This document shows, in pieces, positions 1 through 9,242 of a stretch of DNA of 22,574 nucleotides. The notes below the pieces were generated by a model that was not told the DNA's origin, ran no database searches, and saw nothing but the letters and a program-made list of their open reading frames with translations. The stretch comes from Hofstenia miamia (taxonomy: Eukaryota > Xenacoelomorpha > Acoela > Hofsteniidae). How positions within the stretch are numbered: position 1 is the first letter of the stretch; every line of letters begins with the position of its first letter. A program made the position numbers and the translations under genes. The stretch is from contig CABFPE010000562.1 in NCBI GenBank assembly GCA_900660155.1, positions 226,497 to 249,070 on the forward strand, read 5' to 3'.

Positions 1-2
1 AC

Positions 3-809
3 TTCCTCAGCTCATTCCTTCCTTCAATTCAATTTACTCAAGAAACAGAAACCAATGGTCATCTCAATTTCCTTGATGTTTCTCTTCACCGAGCTTCCTA
101 TTCATTTGAAACTTCTCTCTACATCAAACCCTCAAACACTGGGTTATATATCCCCTTCAATTCCTACTGTTCTGAAAAATATAAGTTATCTGTTCCTCGT
201 AACTTATTTTCCCGAGCCCTCCGCCTATCATCTTCTTATCAAAAAGTAACTAAAGCTTTCGATACAATCTTTCAAAATCTCCGCCAAAATGGTTATCCTG
301 ATAATGTTCTTTGTCGCTCATCTAATGCCGCCCTTAATCCATAGCCTCAAACTGCACTTTGTGAAAAAAAGTCAATTTATTGGAAAGTTCCCTATATCGC
401 TAGTCCTTCAAAAAATCTTGAAACCTCAGCAAAAAATCTCAACAAGAAATTCACTTCAACTCAAATCAAGCCCGTCTTTTAATCATTCAAAACCAGCAGC
501 ATCTTTTCAAACAAAGATCCCATTCCAATGTCTCTACGCTCTTCTCTTGTTTATAAATATCAATGTCATAAGTGTGAGCACTTATACATAGAAGAGACTA
601 GAAGACATCTTCAAACCAGAATCCGAGAACATCTCTACGGTCATCTTTGCTCAGAAGTCTTCCTCCATCATCAAAGCCATGACGCCACTTCATTTAATTT
701 TTCAGTCATAATCTGTCATCCATCTTCAAAGGTAGCCGAAGCACTTGCAATCAAAGAAATTCACCCGTGACTTAAAAATCAAGTCGAAATCAAACTTCAC
801 CTCTTCTAA
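3..809 (+). pseudogene. Penelope-like element, RT C-terminal part plus GIY-YIG endonuclease (decayed)
   Basis: A single + frame runs from base 3 to the stop at 807-809 with only three internal stops (342-344, 480-482, 768-770) and no frameshift. The first part matches the end of a Penelope-like reverse transcriptase: an IQFTQETE-type stretch, NGHLNFLDV, then TSLYIKPSNTGLYIP and a KVPYIASPSKNLE stretch. The second part (from about 528) is the GIY-YIG nuclease: VYKYQCHKC, then LYIEETRRHLQTRIREHL and KVAEALAIKEIHP. The Gly of the usual YIGET motif is Glu here, while the Arg of RxxEH and the late Glu remain. In this family RT and nuclease together carry out target-primed insertion. The 5' part lies outside the window. 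Several stops make it a dead copy. Confidence 0.87.
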
Positions 810-872
810 GCTGTCAATCATCCTGGAATCATTCAATCAATCATTTATAATTCGTCAACGTGTTCGTTTTTA

Positions 873-875
<3 letters not shown>

Positions 876-906
<31 letters not shown>
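876..906. repeat. (TA)n microsatellite at the 3' end of the PLE
   Basis: Alternating TA of about 31 bases begins shortly after the last PLE codons. PLEs often end in or insert next to such tracts, so this may be the element's own tail or its target. Confidence 0.9.
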
Positions 907-910
<4 letters not shown>

Positions 911-1125
911 GATATTTGAAATGTGTAACACAGTTAAAAATTTAGACCGGTTTCGATTACTAAGAATTATCGTCAGTAAGACAAATGCGGTAAATAAATA
1001 TTTTACAATAAACTACACTAAAGGAACTTATAAATATGTTGCATGCACTATATATTTAGAATTATTGATGTTATATTGCGTTGTTTGTTAATTAATTTTT
1101 CTTTGTTTACAGCTTTAATAAGAAT

Positions 1126-1345
1126 TTATGATTTATTGAGATCACCACATTCATATTGGTAAATTACAGAAGAAACTAATTTCTGCTTAAAATAGGGATA
1201 AAGATTTTTGTTGTTGAAGATTTTCTTTGTGGCAAAGGATGTTAATATTGGGACAATTTTGGTGAATTTTAACTTGGCGTTCAATATTTTTATTTTTTCA
1301 TTTAACATTTTAACTTGGTTGCCTAAATACGGAAGATGTTACAAT
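1126..1345 (-). pseudogene. Penelope-like element fragment, region between RT and GIY-YIG
   Basis: On the minus strand the frame reads LPYLGNQVKMLNEKIK, then a Lys/Phe-rich linker, then SSVIYQYECGDLNKS before a stop at 1126-1128. This matches the PLE linker (a 'lPYLG' strand) and the start of the GIY-YIG domain (VYxYxC). The rest of the nuclease is missing. It is clearly a different PLE family from the copy at 3-809, because the linker reads differently. It starts next to, and points away from, the plus-strand fragment at 1350-1754. Confidence 0.68.
1298..1335. repeat. Inverted repeat arm 1 (partner 1668-1705)
   Basis: The reverse complement of these 38 bases matches 1668-1705 with only two mismatches. 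Both arms encode the LPYLGNQ-KMLNE block of a PLE, in opposite orientation. Confidence 0.9.
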
Positions 1346-1349
1346 ACAC

Positions 1350-1754
1350 AATTTTAATGACCATTATGAAACAAGTTGGCATATAAAAACAACAAACTCA
1401 GGACTACATATTCCATACTTTTCTAATTGAAATATGTCCTACAAATTAAACGCAACTACAGAATTATTTAATCGAGCAAAATGTACATCATCCAACTACA
1501 AACATCTAACGAATGCAACAGATAAAATTTCCGAAATCCTTAAAGACAATCGCTATCCCATTAAACTCATTAAAAAATAATCAAACAAAATGTTTAAAGA
1601 AATTAACAAAGAACAACTTCATGAAGCAGACATTGACAAAAATAATATTTGTCCAGTATATTTAAAACTTCCGTATTTAGGGAACCAAATTAAAATGTTA
1701 AATGAACAGTTGACACTCTTGTCAGAATTTCAAATTTTAAATATATTAGCTTAA
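1350..1754 (+). pseudogene. Penelope-like element fragment, RT thumb region
   Basis: One + frame, interrupted only by stops at 1428-1430 and 1578-1580, reads YETSWHIKTTNSGLHIP, SYKLNATTELFNRAKCTSS, KISEILKDNRYPIKLI and finally LKLPYLGNQIKMLNEQ, ending at 1752-1754. These are the same blocks, in the same order, as in the PLE at 3-344 (TSLYIKPSNTGLYIP, FSRALRLSSS, QNGYP), so the RT thumb assignment is well supported. It stops just where the minus-strand neighbour begins its homologous LPYLGNQ block, so the two fragments together cover adjoining parts of one PLE family. Confidence 0.78.
1668..1705. repeat. Inverted repeat arm 2 (partner 1298-1335)
   Basis: Partner of the arm at 1298-1335, about 330 bases away, with 36 of 38 bases matching on the opposite strand. 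Confidence 0.9.
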
Positions 1755-3668
1755 GCAATTGAAAAAAAGATCGTTGTTATAAAAACTATATAATAACTAT
1801 ATTTCATAAAGAGCGTCTTATCCTTTACAAAATTAATGAAAATAACTAATTTTGCTTATGTATGGTCTTTTACGTCCGATGAATTGCATACTTGGTTGCC
1901 AAGAAAATATAATTAGAGTTGGGCCATCCATCGCAATAAGTGTCATTTTGAGCGTCTTGAGACAAATTTACGCTGATATTTAAATAATGACTTTTCATTG
2001 ATGACTTAAAAACTTTTGAGCAATTTTGAAAATGTAATGTTAATGTATACTCATGAGTTGCTATAACAGCTTTCTAGTAAGTGGTTATCAACAACAGTAC
2101 AATTGCATTGCATTTGAATTTGTACAATATTACTATTGGCTGAAAATAACTTATATACATGAAATAATGAACGCATTGAAGCGTTGAACATTTGTGCGAA
2201 TTTTCGTGCCTGTATTATATATTTGGTTTGCAATTAAGTTTCAATTTTAAAATTTTTTAAGAAAATGAAAAAATTTGATCTGAAAATCTAGATGCAATAA
2301 AACAGTTTTTCAAATTGTTCAAAATTTTCATGGAATGTATTTTGCTTTATTTTAAAATATTTAAAATTGTGACATTGCTAAATCTGCTACAAACCTGGTA
2401 CTTCCGCCCCTATTCCTGGACAAATTATTTCTCCACTTAATTCACCAATCAAAATGTAGCAAATTGACCAAACACCGTAATATGCTTGAACCTAAAGAAA
2501 ACCATCACAAATCACTTAAAAATTTACGTCTGCCATATTCCTAGAACACATTCACATTGATGAAACTAGATTTCTGATACAAACTATTCACTAAAATAAT
2601 TTAAGGTTAATTTCATATAGTAGTTAATAACTAGATTTTGGCACACACTTCTAATACTAAATTTTAAACATTAAATTGGTGCCCTAAAATATATATTTCA
2701 TAAAATATTAGACAATAAAAATTTCCTTTTTTTCAATGCAGCATGTAAACTTGGCACGTGCTTATCGTTTTTTTTAGTATAGTTAAATAAAGGCTTATCG
2801 TTTTGCATACCTATTTGAAAATATCCACTAGTCTTTGATTTTATCATGTGTCACCCTCACACGTGACCTTTTAATGCAATATTATTTTTGGGAATGCGTA
2901 TATTGAGCAATCATTAGTTGACATATTAACGGGTAGGCATGTTCCAATATATATTGAACTTATTTATAGCTCCAAAAACTCTATCATTTTGTAAAAACTA
3001 CCACTGCCACATGATTGTAGATTCTTTCGGTATTCTACGTTTTAGCCATTTGATCTAAACCAACTACGAAAAATTTGTTTTCGTTGTAGAAAAGAATAAT
3101 GTCAAGTTTTCTGCCATTAATTTGCGTTTGGGATATTTGGGCATTGTTGACGTCAACAAAACCTTTTTTTAGGTTCTACACTGATGCAAAGCAATAAACA
3201 CTCCCTCATGTGATTAAATAAAAATTTTATTTATGCAATGGTTTTTGTAAAGATGAGTACAAATTTCTTTTCTTTTGGATGGCACTATTCCTACCATTTT
3301 TGAATCATCTTCGAAACTCATCACTTGAAATTTAGAAGAAAATTTCCAAAATTTTTCTTCACTTAAGATGCCCTATATAAATTCATAATCTGCATAAGTT
3401 ACCCAGTTATTTTAGAAGATACATTTGATAAGATTTATCCGATTTATATATATATATTGGAATGAAAAGTTCTGTTATTTTCTCCGTTATTAAGTAGTTA
3501 CATTTATTAATTATATTCTCATAGCATAGCTCATTACGAAATTGGCTCAATTACGCAATTGCTGCATTCTCAAATTATGTGTATGGCATGTTCCGTGATG
3601 CTTGCATGCTACATAATAGAAGCGTGATTTAATAAATTAAATTTTCTACTATATACCCAATGAATTTA

Positions 3669-3670
<2 letters not shown>
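1755..3670. other. AT-rich spacer, no supported gene
   Basis: I see only short chance reading frames, homopolymer runs and a short TA tract near 3446-3459. A direct repeat of about 12 bases (gcttatcgtttt) occurs near 2760 and 2792. No RNA gene, transposase motif or convincing exon was recognised. Confidence 0.6.

Positions 3671-3703
<33 letters not shown>
3671..3703. repeat. (TA)n microsatellite, left flank of Tc1 copy 1
   Basis: About 33 bases of alternating AT/TA that directly abut the transposon's terminal cagtactgg. The last TA (3702-3703) can serve as the target duplication. Confidence 0.92.
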
Positions 3704-3706
<3 letters not shown>

Positions 3707-4036
3707 TACTGGAAAAAAGAATTCGGCCAACTATGGTATGCCATAAATATTTCTAAGAAATAGACGCCATGAATGTCATAAGTATTTTTTAATTAGATTT
3801 AATGTTGCAGAAAGATGAATTCATCAATTTTGAGACATAATTATCACCGTTTACTTTAAATCTCAAGAAGAAATGCTATAATACTTGTGGTTACCTATTA
3901 TTTTCTTGGAAAAATGTATTCGGCCACTACCGACCAAATCATAGAATCTGTAAATAACTTCATTGGTTGAGCTTTTTGCAGCCTATTTATATTGAAAATT
4001 TCGAACAACAGTCTTCCTTCGGCTTATATTATACAT

Positions 4037-4294
4037 GGTAATGTATCTTTTGCCATCCGCGAGTTGATTATCTCCAAAAATTTGGAAGGAATGAGTCAAC
4101 GGAATATAGTGCGACTTGTAGATCGACCTTGAAGAACTTTCAATTTTGAAAACATCATTGCCCCAAGCAAAAGTCCAGAAGAACAAAGAAGACTTCCAAA
4201 ACCTCCAAATCAACTCTTGTGTGCCGTTCAAAGCGCAATCCCAGGAAGACTTCAGAGAAACGTCGCAAAGAACGGGCTAATGGTCACCTCGTGA
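4037..4294 (+). pseudogene. Tc1 transposase N-terminal helix-turn-helix region (broken)
   Basis: The + frame reads LIISKNLEGMSQRNIVRLV, the paired-like helix-turn-helix pattern of Tc1 transposases (GLSQRxIxR), followed by a stop at 4130-4132, then a Pro/Lys-rich linker and KNGLMVTS with a stop at 4292-4294. The DNA-binding domain would recognise the terminal repeats. The copy at 19073-19384 keeps the same blocks without the first stop but shares the last one. Confidence 0.72.
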
Positions 4295-4448
4295 CGGCAA
4301 GAAATGTGCGAAACATCCAGAAGAAGTAATCAATTGAGAATTTCGTGGCGCCCAGAAATCCATTCTCAACCTCAAAGCAAAGATTACGCCGGCTGAGGGG
4401 ATCCAAGATGATAAGAGATAATTCATCTGAACATTGGTCTAATTTATA

Positions 4449-4802
4449 TTTTCAGATGAGTCAAGATTTGAGCTGTACTTATCAAAAAGAATGTTCATAT
4501 GGAGACCAAGTGGCAGAAGTTCAGATTATTGCCACAATTTACTCGGGGCACCATGAATTATGGTGGGAAGATTGTTCACAGCACTGATACTCTCCGAAGC
4601 TTTCAATATGCTCGGATTCTCGAAAAGGAACACTGCCACTACTTACAAGTGATTCAGTATATCAACATAATGGTGCAACATGTCATACCTCAAAAAAATG
4701 AAAAACGTCTTCCACAATAATGTGGTTGCTATCCTTGCTGACTGGCCTGGCCAATTTCCAGATCTTAACATTATCGAAAACATGTGGAAGGAGGTCAAAT
4801 AA
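4449..4802 (+). pseudogene. Tc1 transposase DDE catalytic domain (broken)
   Basis: FSDESRFELY, with the first catalytic Asp at 4455-4457, is followed by a W-R-P stretch and a degenerate GG-K block in a shifted frame. The end is the canonical DWPGQFPDLNIIENMWKE with the catalytic Glu at 4776-4778 and a stop at 4800-4802. The middle QQDNAP-type block with the second Asp is not recognisable: the sequence there (about 4670-4700) reads MVQHVIPQKNEK. At least one frameshift and one in-frame stop are present, so no active enzyme is made. Confidence 0.82.
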
Positions 4803-4941
4803 CGAATTGTGTAATGGTAGTAGACACACATTTTCCTTTCTCAATCAAAGTAACACTTAGTTATAATCTTAGACAAACTCTATCCAATGAAATATTTATT
4901 CAAATTAGCAAGGTGGTCGAATGCATATTTCCAGTACCGTA

Positions 4942-4960
4942 ATATATATATATATATATA
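4942..4960. repeat. (TA)n microsatellite, right flank of Tc1 copy 1
   Basis: Short TA tract between the right transposon end and the dispersed repeat that starts at about 4961. Confidence 0.88.
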
Positions 4961-5300
4961 GCATGAATATATGAAAGAATATAGTTTGTATTCCTGTGCA
5001 CAACTGGGTTGCATGTAAAATGCTATGAGACAGTTATTATAGGAGCATGCTCCATAGAAAGACATCTGCAAACTGAATAGTAGATGAAAGATTTCTTAGA
5101 TTCACAAAATATATTTTAGTTTTGTCACTTTGCATCTTGTTAGTGTGATTGAAAATGAAAATTATTTGTACAAAACAGTTTCTTTAGGTATCTTAGAAAT
5201 TTTTCGTAAAAATCAATGTTTATGACTTCATATACATTTTTCTTCAATTTTTACAAATTTTGCATGTGTTTTTTGTAATTCAAAAGACCATGAACATAAA
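4961..5300 (+). repeat. Dispersed repeat R, copy 1
   Basis: This stretch aligns by eye, block by block, with 19663-20010: shared blocks include 'attcctgt', 'gagaca(g/a)ttattatagga', 'gatttc', 'cactttgcatcttgt'-like, 'tgtgaaaatga'-like, 'ttacttcatat' and 'ttcaatttttacaa'-like segments in the same order. I do not recognise the family and see no conserved reading frame. Each copy has a Tc1 element and a (TA)n tract directly on its left. Confidence 0.72.
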
Positions 5301-5569
5301 TCTCAGCAGCATATAGATATATATCACTGGAATAGCATTCTTACAAGTAAGGTGCTCTACTAAAACGATAAAATTTTTATTTTCAAGATAGTAGTTCTTA
5401 TTAGATGTGAAGCATGGCTATCCTTAATGCGTAGACCTAAAAATTTAGAACTTGTTAGTTCTTTGTGAACTATAAATCGATCTTTTAAAATGAATTTAAA
5501 TACAAAAAGTCACACATCGTAGAAAGAAAAAGACATCTGGGAACAAGGAGGAAAGTGCATAAACGGACA
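5301..5569. other. AT-rich spacer
   Basis: Nothing recognisable beyond a short TA-rich stretch near 5315-5325. Confidence 0.5.
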
Positions 5570-5690
5570 CTAAAATTTGAAATCAAAAAAGGAGAATTTT
5601 GGAATCCTACTAAGATACAACATTAAAACGGATGAGTTAATTATTATAAAATCTGCAAACAAAGGAAAATTACTAAATGAACAAAAACCG
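5570..5690 (+). pseudogene. Possible PLE RT N-terminal scrap
   Basis: Two short readings resemble the start of a Penelope-like RT: GEFWNPTKIQH at about 5591-5623, and further on TDELIIIKSANKGKLLN, comparable with the IVIKxADKGG block. They are in different frames and each is short, so this is only a hint. It gains some weight from the PLE-like 3' end just downstream (5780-5850). Confidence 0.27.
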
Positions 5691-5779
5691 ATGACATCAA
5701 TTATTTATAGTTCACGCAATATGTTTATATTTTGTGGGATGTAGCTTATTGTATAATTTATACTTACGCACTGTAATGT

Positions 5780-5810
5780 TTGATGCTGATGATTTTAAGC
5801 AAAACATGCT

Positions 5811-5816
<6 letters not shown>
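5780..5816 (+). ncRNA. Decayed hammerhead-like core next to (TA)n
   Basis: CTGATGA at 5786-5792 is followed by a short spacer, then AAAC at 5802-5805, and AAGCA (5797-5801) can pair with TGCTT (5807-5811). PLE ends are known to carry hammerhead ribozymes whose core contains CUGAUGA...GAAA. The expected G before AAA is C here and no good stem II is visible, so activity is unlikely. Confidence 0.25.

Positions 5817-5850
<34 letters not shown>
5815..5850. repeat. (TA)n microsatellite
   Basis: Nearly pure TA tract of about 36 bases with one TAT interruption, between the hammerhead-like core and the TTAGGGTGATG terminal motif. Confidence 0.9.
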
Positions 5851-5852
<2 letters not shown>

Positions 5853-5876
5853 TAGGGTGATGAATTTTTACACGAA
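5851..5876. repeat. Transposon-end-like 26-mer (copy at 18829-18854)
   Basis: These 26 bases, starting attagggtgatg, recur exactly as the reverse complement at 18829-18854. Both copies touch a (TA)n tract at the same edge, as the terminal repeat of a TA-targeting element would. Confidence 0.75.
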
Positions 5877-6437
5877 TGTAAATATTTAAACTTCTTCATC
5901 TTACAACTATGCGAAAAATACTGCACTTAAATAGAATACGATACACAACATTGTACAAGAAATTCTAGTGACCCATTTGAAATGAAAATTCTTAACAAGG
6001 TAAAATACCTCTCATTCATTTGATCTTACAAACCACAAAAATTAATACTAAACTATACTAAATGCCACTTTGTGGTCGTTCTTGTCAATATTTATGTGTT
6101 CCGAATTCACGAACTAATTTTAATAAAGATATCCAAAAACCGAAAACACCACAAGATAGAGAAGTACCTGACTTCTCTTTTACGCAACATTTAAAATTAT
6201 CATTATTCGTCTACGTCTTATTGTACGACTTAGTTGTGACTAACGTTGATCTCTGCTATCATATACATTAATGAGGCTTGAACAGGCTGTCTACAGAAGA
6301 AGAAATATTTAGGGTTAATTGCTGCTCTCATGAAGTTCAGACATGGAACTGGGTCTTGACCCATATGGGCCGAGCCTTTAAAGTTTGAGCCTGGGCTAGG
6401 GTCTGGAAATTTTGAAATTACTATGCTTGAGTCTGGG
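5877..6437. other. Spacer with no supported gene
   Basis: A 69-codon + frame at 6062-6271 has no recognisable domain and I treat it as chance. From about 6345 the sequence contains several degenerate 'ctgggtct'-like units (6352, 6393, 6431), which continue beyond 9267. Confidence 0.4.
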
Positions 6438-6888
6438 CAGTGGTCTATTCAGAGGGAGGATCCCGAGATAAATCCTCCCCCCCCTCCCACCAAGATTTTT
6501 TGGCAAAATCCATTCCAAGCTAGTCACAGAAAGCCTAGGCCCGATTCTACCCTTCCCGAAAAATGGCTTATTTTCATAAAAAAGAACATGGTTGTATTTT
6601 GTTTTTTGTTCATAACAGGAATGTCAATAGTTTTCAGTATATATGTAAGAAAAAATTTATTCGGTTACCTTTCATTTACACTAAATCGTTATTGTTCAAT
6701 CAAATCTCTGCATAATACCATAAATTGATTTATAAGAATACGTTAGCATATAAAAACACAATAGAGATTTGAGACACTATAATGAAATATTCCTTTATCA
6801 TAAGACAAGAAATCAATTCAAATTTGGAAAATAGGTTTTCTATTTTAACGATGTCAGCATTAAGTAACTAGTTGCATTACCGCCATTG

Positions 6889-7244
6889 CAGTGTTGCACA
6901 GGCCGGCAGATTTTGACAACCTGAGCTGGCCGGCCGGCCGGTATTTATATATTTTACCGTCGATCTCTACCGGCTACGTGTTGTAGTTGTTCCCTACTAA
7001 GACTTATTTCCCTATGCATTTTGCATAGTACTGTATGCACCTAGGAAAAGACATTTCTTTTTGATTGGATTCACTTTTAGAATAAAGTTACTTACAGTAG
7101 CTACATTAGTTACAGTATTTCCATCAATTTAAAAGGATTATATGTAATTGAGAGAAATATAACTTAATCATTCTTTATTTGGGACCGGTAATGCCTGAAC
7201 AAATACGAACTGTAAATCTTGGAGGCCTGCCGGCCAGTGTGTAA
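6889..7244. mobile_element. GC-rich-ended MITE, hAT-like
   Basis: The left end starts CAGTGTTGCACAGGCCGGCAG, the right end contains CTGCCGGCCAGTGTG, so GGCCGGCAG forms inverted ends about 340 bases apart. The leading CAGTG is typical of hAT ends. A palindromic ggccggccggccgg (about 6928-6942) near the left end is striking in this AT-rich region. No coding capacity is seen and no clear 8-bp target duplication was found. Confidence 0.5.
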
Positions 7245-7554
7245 TGTGAAAATTAAAAAGGATTTGACTATATTTGTCGAGTAATTTTACAGCACTATAC
7301 AATTTAATAGCAATGTTTCACAAACAGGTCTTTAAACCAGCAACCATTTAAGGTGTTTCGAATAATAACTTAACACTAATCTATTTCTTTTTTTAACAGA
7401 TGTGTAAGACCTAAATTGTATTGTTTGCAAATACAAAACACTCATTTCTTTAGTACACACATCAACAATCTGGTCACATTATCGCACATGTGGAATATTA
7501 AGTTTATCGCGTTGAAGCATTTCGTTTAATAATACACAAATCGAATTTTAATGT

Positions 7555-8168
7555 CTATTCGATAGGACCTCTACCAGTTATAAAATATTCCACTAGTGAT
7601 AGCGAATTCGCTTTTAGTTGTACATTGCCATTTTATCCAGCTTCTTTGAGAATTTCAAGCAAACATAGCCCTTTATCACATCCATCAACTTCAGCTAATG
7701 TTTCTGCTTCAAATGTTGAACGCACTACTCTTCGGAGCTTTCGAGAACGCTAAGTAACAACATCATTTCGATCGCCAGATTGAGAACCACCATCACCAGT
7801 ATTATTAAAACCACTGTCAACAGCTACTTTTATCGGACATGTGAAGAGTGATATGCTTTGGCTTTCCATAAAGTTTTGTAGGCCAATAGAAAATGTCTCA
7901 CCTTTCCACAGTTTACGCAGCTCATAAGTGATTGAACTGCAAATGATAAATCTGGTCTTATCATCACGGCAGCCCATTGCAAAGTTCCCAGTAATGAGCG
8001 CAAGTTGAATAGTTTTTCCTCGGTTAACGAACTATTAAGATCTTTAGCTCTATCAGCTCGAAGTTCAATCACAGTATAATTTTTAATACAATCAGGTTAA
8101 AACAACAGAATGTCAAATTTATTATCCTTGTTAAATATAGTTTGAATTCCAATTCCTATATAAGTAAG
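7555..8168 (-). pseudogene. Copia-type retrotransposon, RT end and RNase H (broken)
   Basis: On the minus strand, after the RT stop, the same frame gives YIGIGIQTIF and then IELRADRAKDLNSSLTEEK and LRSLLGTLQWAAVMIRPDLSF, the standard link between Copia RT and RNase H. After a frameshift near 7835-7860 the RNase H core follows: VAVDSGFNNTGDGGSQSGD, a stop at 7750-7752, RSRKLRRVVRSTFEAETLAE with the conserved Glu, a stop near 7639 and SLSLVEYFITGRGPIE ending at 7555-7557. The first RNase H Asp and the E of AET are retained, but the stops and shift make it non-functional. It continues the element whose RT is at 8169-8807. Confidence 0.84.
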
Positions 8169-8807
8169 TTACATAACTTCTTTTTCAATAGTAAATTTTT
8201 CAAAAATTTTAGAAATCACGTTGTTCAGAAAATACTCATTTCCTCCATAAACAAAATCATCTACATGTAACATCAGTACTCCTGAAATCTTACCAGTTGA
8301 AAAAGGAAAATATAGTACCTGATCAATTTTGCTTTGAACCATTCCTATCTCAATTAAAACATTGTGTGCTTTTTCATGCCACATTCTTGGAGCATCAATT
8401 AAACCATATGCACCCATATTTAACTTCCACACTACAGACTTAGGAAGTCCCTCTTCTGGTGGCCGTAATAGAAAGACTGGACGATCAAGTTTGTGCCCTT
8501 GTAGAAATGCAGTTCTTAAGTCTAGTAAATGAGCTACAAAATTTAAAGGCATAATTGAAAAAATTAATCGCACCCATTCAATCAAATCCAGAGCAACACA
8601 ATCATTAAATTGAACAGCGCGCCATAGACATACCTTTGGTCTTGGGTTGAACTTAGAAAATTTCTTACAAATATCACACTGACAATGAACTTCTTCAATT
8701 AAATTGGACGTTAATTTTTTGTTAACTACATAAGAAGATGAAAAAATTAGTAACTTGAGAAGTTCAATTGAAAGATGAGAAAATTGACGATGCAGTTTTT
8801 CTATCAT
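8169..8807 (-). pseudogene. Copia-type pol: integrase N-terminus fused in frame to reverse transcriptase
   Basis: An open frame of 212 codons. Residues 1-75 are the GAG-pre-integrase and zinc-binding start of integrase (HRQFSHLS, then CQCDICKK and PRPKVCLWRAVQFN). From about residue 80 the frame is reverse transcriptase: LDLRTAFLQGHKLDRPVFLL (first catalytic Asp), VVWKLNMGAYGLIDAPRMWHE, then LHVDDFVYGG (the Asp pair, usually YVDD). The integrase DDE core and RT fingers are missing, so a deletion near 8570 joined the two parts without breaking the frame. The HVDDFxxGG form resembles Copia elements of aquatic invertebrates (inference). Confidence 0.88.
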
Positions 8808-8889
8808 TTTTTATCAAAGTCCTTATCCAAAACAAAAATTTTATTAATTAATTCATCTCTATTACATTGACCAATGTTTTCATCCATTT

Positions 8890-9242
8890 TAGGTTATAGA
8901 CTATACGTTTAATGGCCGCTTTACTAATTAATAAAGGTAAATTACCATCAATAACACATCAACATGTAATTTCATAACACATCCAAAAATATTAACAGGT
9001 AATATTGCACTAAGCTTTGTTGGTTGTAAGCGGGAATCTCCAAATGTATAACGAGATAAAGAATCTTCGTAAACAATATCCAACTCACTATTGTTTCTAT
9101 TTCTGCAACAAATATTAAACCAGTTAACATCACACACCGTTTTTGTTGCCGCAGAATCAAGTTTACCAAAACAATAGTTTTCACACCTTGTATAATTATT
9201 ATTGATAACAAAAATATCTAAACTATAAGGATACAACCCCAA
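8890..9242 (-). pseudogene. Copia-type aspartic protease (broken)
   Basis: The minus frame reads KLDSAATKTVCDVNWFN, then YTFGDSR and AILPVNIFGCVMKLHVDV, which is the Copia protease order (DSGA-type active site, FrFGD, iPv). The active site is DSAA here (the motif is at about 9147-9163), replacing the usual Gly. A frameshift near 8935-8945 moves the conserved LPLLISKAAIKR end to another frame. It lies directly upstream of the integrase/RT frame, as expected for pol. Gag and the LTRs are not recognisable; the right edge falls almost at the suspected hAT-like end at 9267. Confidence 0.78.

Larger units (their letters stand above)
3704..4939 (+). mobile_element. Tc1/mariner-type DNA transposon, copy 1 (1236 bp, inactive)
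   Basis: The left end begins CAGTACTGGAAA and the right end, read inward on the minus strand, begins CGGTACTGGAAA; both continue into an ATTCGRCCA motif, and both are flanked by TA within (TA)n tracts. A second copy of the left-end motif (TGGAAAAATGTATTCGGCCA) lies inside at about 3907-3926, an IR/DR-like arrangement. The interior carries remains of an N-terminal DNA-binding domain (4037-4294) and of the DDE domain (4449-4802) on the + strand. A related, shortened copy lies at 18877-19657 in the opposite orientation. Confidence 0.88.

Noticed and set aside
2051..2233. 60-codon minus frame
   Set aside because: No motif, no start context, and the surroundings are featureless AT-rich sequence.
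6062..6271. 69-codon + frame with some Cys residues near its start
   Set aside because: No recognisable pattern, no splice context I trust, and length is within chance for this region.
8972..9211. 79-codon minus frame overlapping the Copia protease
   Set aside because: The other frame (8928-9242) carries the protease motifs; this one is a shadow.
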